A stretch of 7,431 nucleotides of DNA from an uncultured Prevotellaceae bacterium. GTDB taxonomy: Bacteria > Bacteroidota > Bacteroidia > Bacteroidales > Muribaculaceae. The number at the start of each line of letters is the position of its first letter. Positions within the stretch are counted from its first letter, which is position 1. A program made the translations under genes and the position numbers. Under the pieces are notes generated by a model. It saw nothing but the letters and a program-made list of their open reading frames with translations. It did no database searches and was not told where the DNA came from. Where the stretch lies: the NCBI GenBank assembly GCA_937896015.1, contig CALBLR010000021.1, positions 1-7,431 of the forward strand. Direction: 5' to 3'. Below, piece after piece: positions 5,335 to 7,431 of this stretch.

Positions 5335-7431
5335 ATGAAGAAAGTTCTACTAACGGCATTGGCAGCGGCAAGTGTGCTGGCAGCCAGTGCAGTGCCGGCC
5401 AAGCGCGTGCCGCGCACTTTCACCCAGAGCGACGGCAGCCAAATCACCGTCACCCTCATGGGCGATGAGTTCAACCACAGCTATGTGACCGACGACGGCC
5501 TCACTGTGACCAAGACAGCCAATGGCGATTTCTACTACCGCACCGCCCAGGGAGTGAGCCGCGTGATGGCTCACAACAGTGGCGCGCGCTCGGCAAGTGA
5601 GAGCGCTTTTGTGGCTGCCGAGCGCGGCACAATGACGCTGGCCGCCCGCGCCGCCAAGGCCGATGCCCGCCGCAAGTCGGCCCGCCGCAAAGACGCCGCT
5701 TCGGCCACCGAGGTGCCGCAGACGGGCACCATCCATATCCCCGTGGTGCTGGTCAACTACAGTGACGTCAAGTTTAAGGACTCCGACCCCAAGGCGGTGT
5801 TCACCGCCCAGCTGAGCAAGGGCACCGCCAGCGCCCACCAGTATTTCATCGACCAGTCGCACGGCAAGCTCGACGCCCAGTTCGACGTGCTTGGTCCCGT
5901 CACCCTCGACCATTCGCGCAGCTACTATGGAGCCAACGATGACAACGGCGACGACGTGCGTGTGGGCACCATGGTGCGCGACGCGTTCGACAAGATTGCA
6001 GCCAGCGGAGTAGACCTCAAGCAGTATGACAACAACGGCGACAAGATGGTCGACGTGGCCATCGTGCTCTATGCCGGCGTGGGCGAGGCCTCGAGCAACG
6101 AAGACGACGCAATATGGCCCTGCCAGTGGGCTCTGTCGTCGAGCGACGCAGGCGCTGCATCACTCTACAATGGCATCAAGGTTGACCGCTTTGCCGTGTT
6201 CAACGAGCTTAACGGCGGCAACACGTCAAAAATCGACGGCATCGGCACATTCTGCCACGAGTTCTCGCACTGCCTCGGCCTGCCCGACTTCTACGATATT
6301 TACTACTCGTCGCCTTCAATATTCGGCATGGGCAGCTGGAGTCTTCTGGACTACGGCAGCTACAACAACGACGGCTACACCCCCTGCAACTACACCGCCT
6401 ACGAGCGCGAGTTCATGGGCTGGGACACCATTCCCGAGCCGGCCAAGAACCACACCTACCTGCTTAAGGCCAACGGCACCGAGGGCGCCAACGCCTACAA
6501 GGTGGTCAACGATGCCAACCCCAATGAATACTACATTCTTGAAAACCGCCAGCAGCAGGGCTGGGACAAATATCTTGCGGCAAGCGGCATGATGGTGACC
6601 CACGTTGACTACAGTGCCAGCGCATGGAACAACAACACTGTGAACACAGTGCGCACCCACCAGCGCATGACCATAATCCCGGCCGACAACAAACTGACAT
6701 CGGCCACCGAGAGCGGCGACCTCTTCCCATCGGGCGGAGCCACCGAGCTCACCGACGAGAGCGTGCCCTCGGCCAAGGTCTACACCGGCAACTTCATGGG
6801 CAAGCCCATCACTGGCATCACCGCGCAGGACGAGCAGGTGTCGTTCACTTTCATGAAGGAAGCTATCCAAAAGGAAACTCCCGTGCTTGAGCCTACCGAC
6901 AGCACCAAGATTCAGTCCACTGCCTTCACCGCATCGTGGACCAGCGTGCCCAATGCCGAGAGCTACACCCTGTATGTGGGCAATGTGCTCACCGAACCCA
7001 AATACAAACTGCTGCTCACCGAGGGCTTCTCCAACAGCAAGTTCACCTCCGACAACGGCACCGAAATTTCATCTAAACTCGACACCTACATGGACAATGC
7101 CGGCTGGACGGGCTCTTACATCTACAATTGCGAGGGCAGCGCCAAGTTTGGCTCAAGCAAGAAGACTGGCAAGCTCACATCGCCCAAGCTAAGCCTCGGC
7201 GACGCCAACAAGGTGACGGTGGTGTTCAAGGCCAGTGCCTATGGCAGCGACACCGGCGTTAAGTTCACAGTGAGCGCAGGCAGCGACAGCAAGGAGTACA
7301 CCCTCACCAGCGCCAAGGACACCTACACCGCAGTGCTCAGCGCCACGGGCAACGTCAACGTGACGTTTGCCAATGCCGCAGCCAAGAAGCGTGCCGAACT
7401 CAGCAGCGTGGCCATCTATTCGGGCGATGCC
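5335..7431 (+). CDS. Secreted M6-family zinc metalloprotease, 3' end beyond window
   Basis: An uninterrupted frame of 699 codons runs to the last base with no stop, so the gene is partial. A signal peptide (MKKVLLTALAAASVLA, cleavage near residues 19-22) leads into a propeptide with TQSDGSQITV and GDEF typical of Bacteroidota M6 proteins. A strongly basic linker (about 105-119, including RRK and ARRK) separates it from the catalytic domain, which begins near 130 with TIHIPVVLVNYSD. The zinc motif HEFSHCLGLPD (308-318) fits the HExxHxxGxxD form of the immune inhibitor A family. Downstream are GMGSWSLLDYG (331-341), where the family usually has Met at the L338 position, then ENRQ (403-406) and HVDY (423-426). 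An FN3-like strand pattern (FTASWTSVPNAESYTLYV, about 530-547) leads into another beta-sandwich-like module from about 560. Any secretion or anchoring tail lies outside the window. The role is presumably extracellular proteolysis; the substrate is unknown. Confidence 0.9.
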   Translation, partial: MKKVLLTALAAASVLAASAVPAKRVPRTFTQSDGSQITVTLMGDEFNHSYVTDDGLTVTKTANGDFYYRTAQGVSRVMAHNSGARSASESAFVAAERGTMTLAARAAKADARRKSARRKDAASATEVPQTGTIHIPVVLVNYSDVKFKDSDPKAVFTAQLSKGTASAHQYFIDQSHGKLDAQFDVLGPVTLDHSRSYYGANDDNGDDVRVGTMVRDAFDKIAASGVDLKQYDNNGDKMVDVAIVLYAGVGEASSNEDDAIWPCQWALSSSDAGAASLYNGIKVDRFAVFNELNGGNTSKIDGIGTFCHEFSHCLGLPDFYDIYYSSPSIFGMGSWSLLDYGSYNNDGYTPCNYTAYEREFMGWDTIPEPAKNHTYLLKANGTEGANAYKVVNDANPNEYYILENRQQQGWDKYLAASGMMVTHVDYSASAWNNNTVNTVRTHQRMTIIPADNKLTSATESGDLFPSGGATELTDESVPSAKVYTGNFMGKPITGITAQDEQVSFTFMKEAIQKETPVLEPTDSTKIQSTAFTASWTSVPNAESYTLYVGNVLTEPKYKLLLTEGFSNSKFTSDNGTEISSKLDTYMDNAGWTGSYIYNCEGSAKFGSSKKTGKLTSPKLSLGDANKVTVVFKASAYGSDTGVKFTVSAGSDSKEYTLTSAKDTYTAVLSATGNVNVTFANAAAKKRAELSSVAIYSGDA

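Overview
The window is GC-rich coding DNA with AT-rich gaps, and it looks chromosomal and bacterial. Protein features point to Bacteroidota, most likely order Bacteroidales: an M6-type secreted protease with an FN3/beta-sandwich tail, a TAnnTTTG-like -7 element, and few Shine-Dalgarno sites. A gut Muribaculaceae- or Prevotellaceae-like lineage is plausible, but this rests on recognised protein style, not on a search.

Layout, all genes on the + strand: panD (27-380, aspartate 1-decarboxylase), ffh (460-1788, SRP54 GTPase), a strong intrinsic terminator (1803-1846), a cluster of hairpins forming a REP-like intergenic repeat (1848-1983), folD (2051-2932), a CapA-family metallophosphatase-fold protein (2949-4040), a secreted SGNH/GDSL hydrolase (4059-5225), an A-GGCGCC-T intrinsic terminator (5244-5271), a promoter-like -7 box (5285-5292), and the first 699 codons of a secreted M6-family metalloprotease (5335 to beyond the window end). 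The protease has no stop inside the window and continues off the right edge.

How the genes relate: panD (beta-alanine for pantothenate/CoA), ffh (co-translational targeting) and folD (one-carbon folate metabolism) are housekeeping genes. folD, the capA-like gene and the SGNH gene are separated by only 16 and 18 nt, lie between two terminators, and probably form one transcription unit. The latter two are predicted to act outside the inner membrane. Together they suggest a small envelope-glycan editing pair attached to a housekeeping promoter. The M6 protease is an independent unit after the terminator.

I found no RNA gene, CRISPR array, transposase, phage gene or defence system. The most unusual items are the modular hairpin array downstream of ffh, the Ape1-like domain layout inferred for the SGNH protein, and a Leu at the expected Met-turn position of the M6 protease. 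I see no convincing evidence of a wholly new system.
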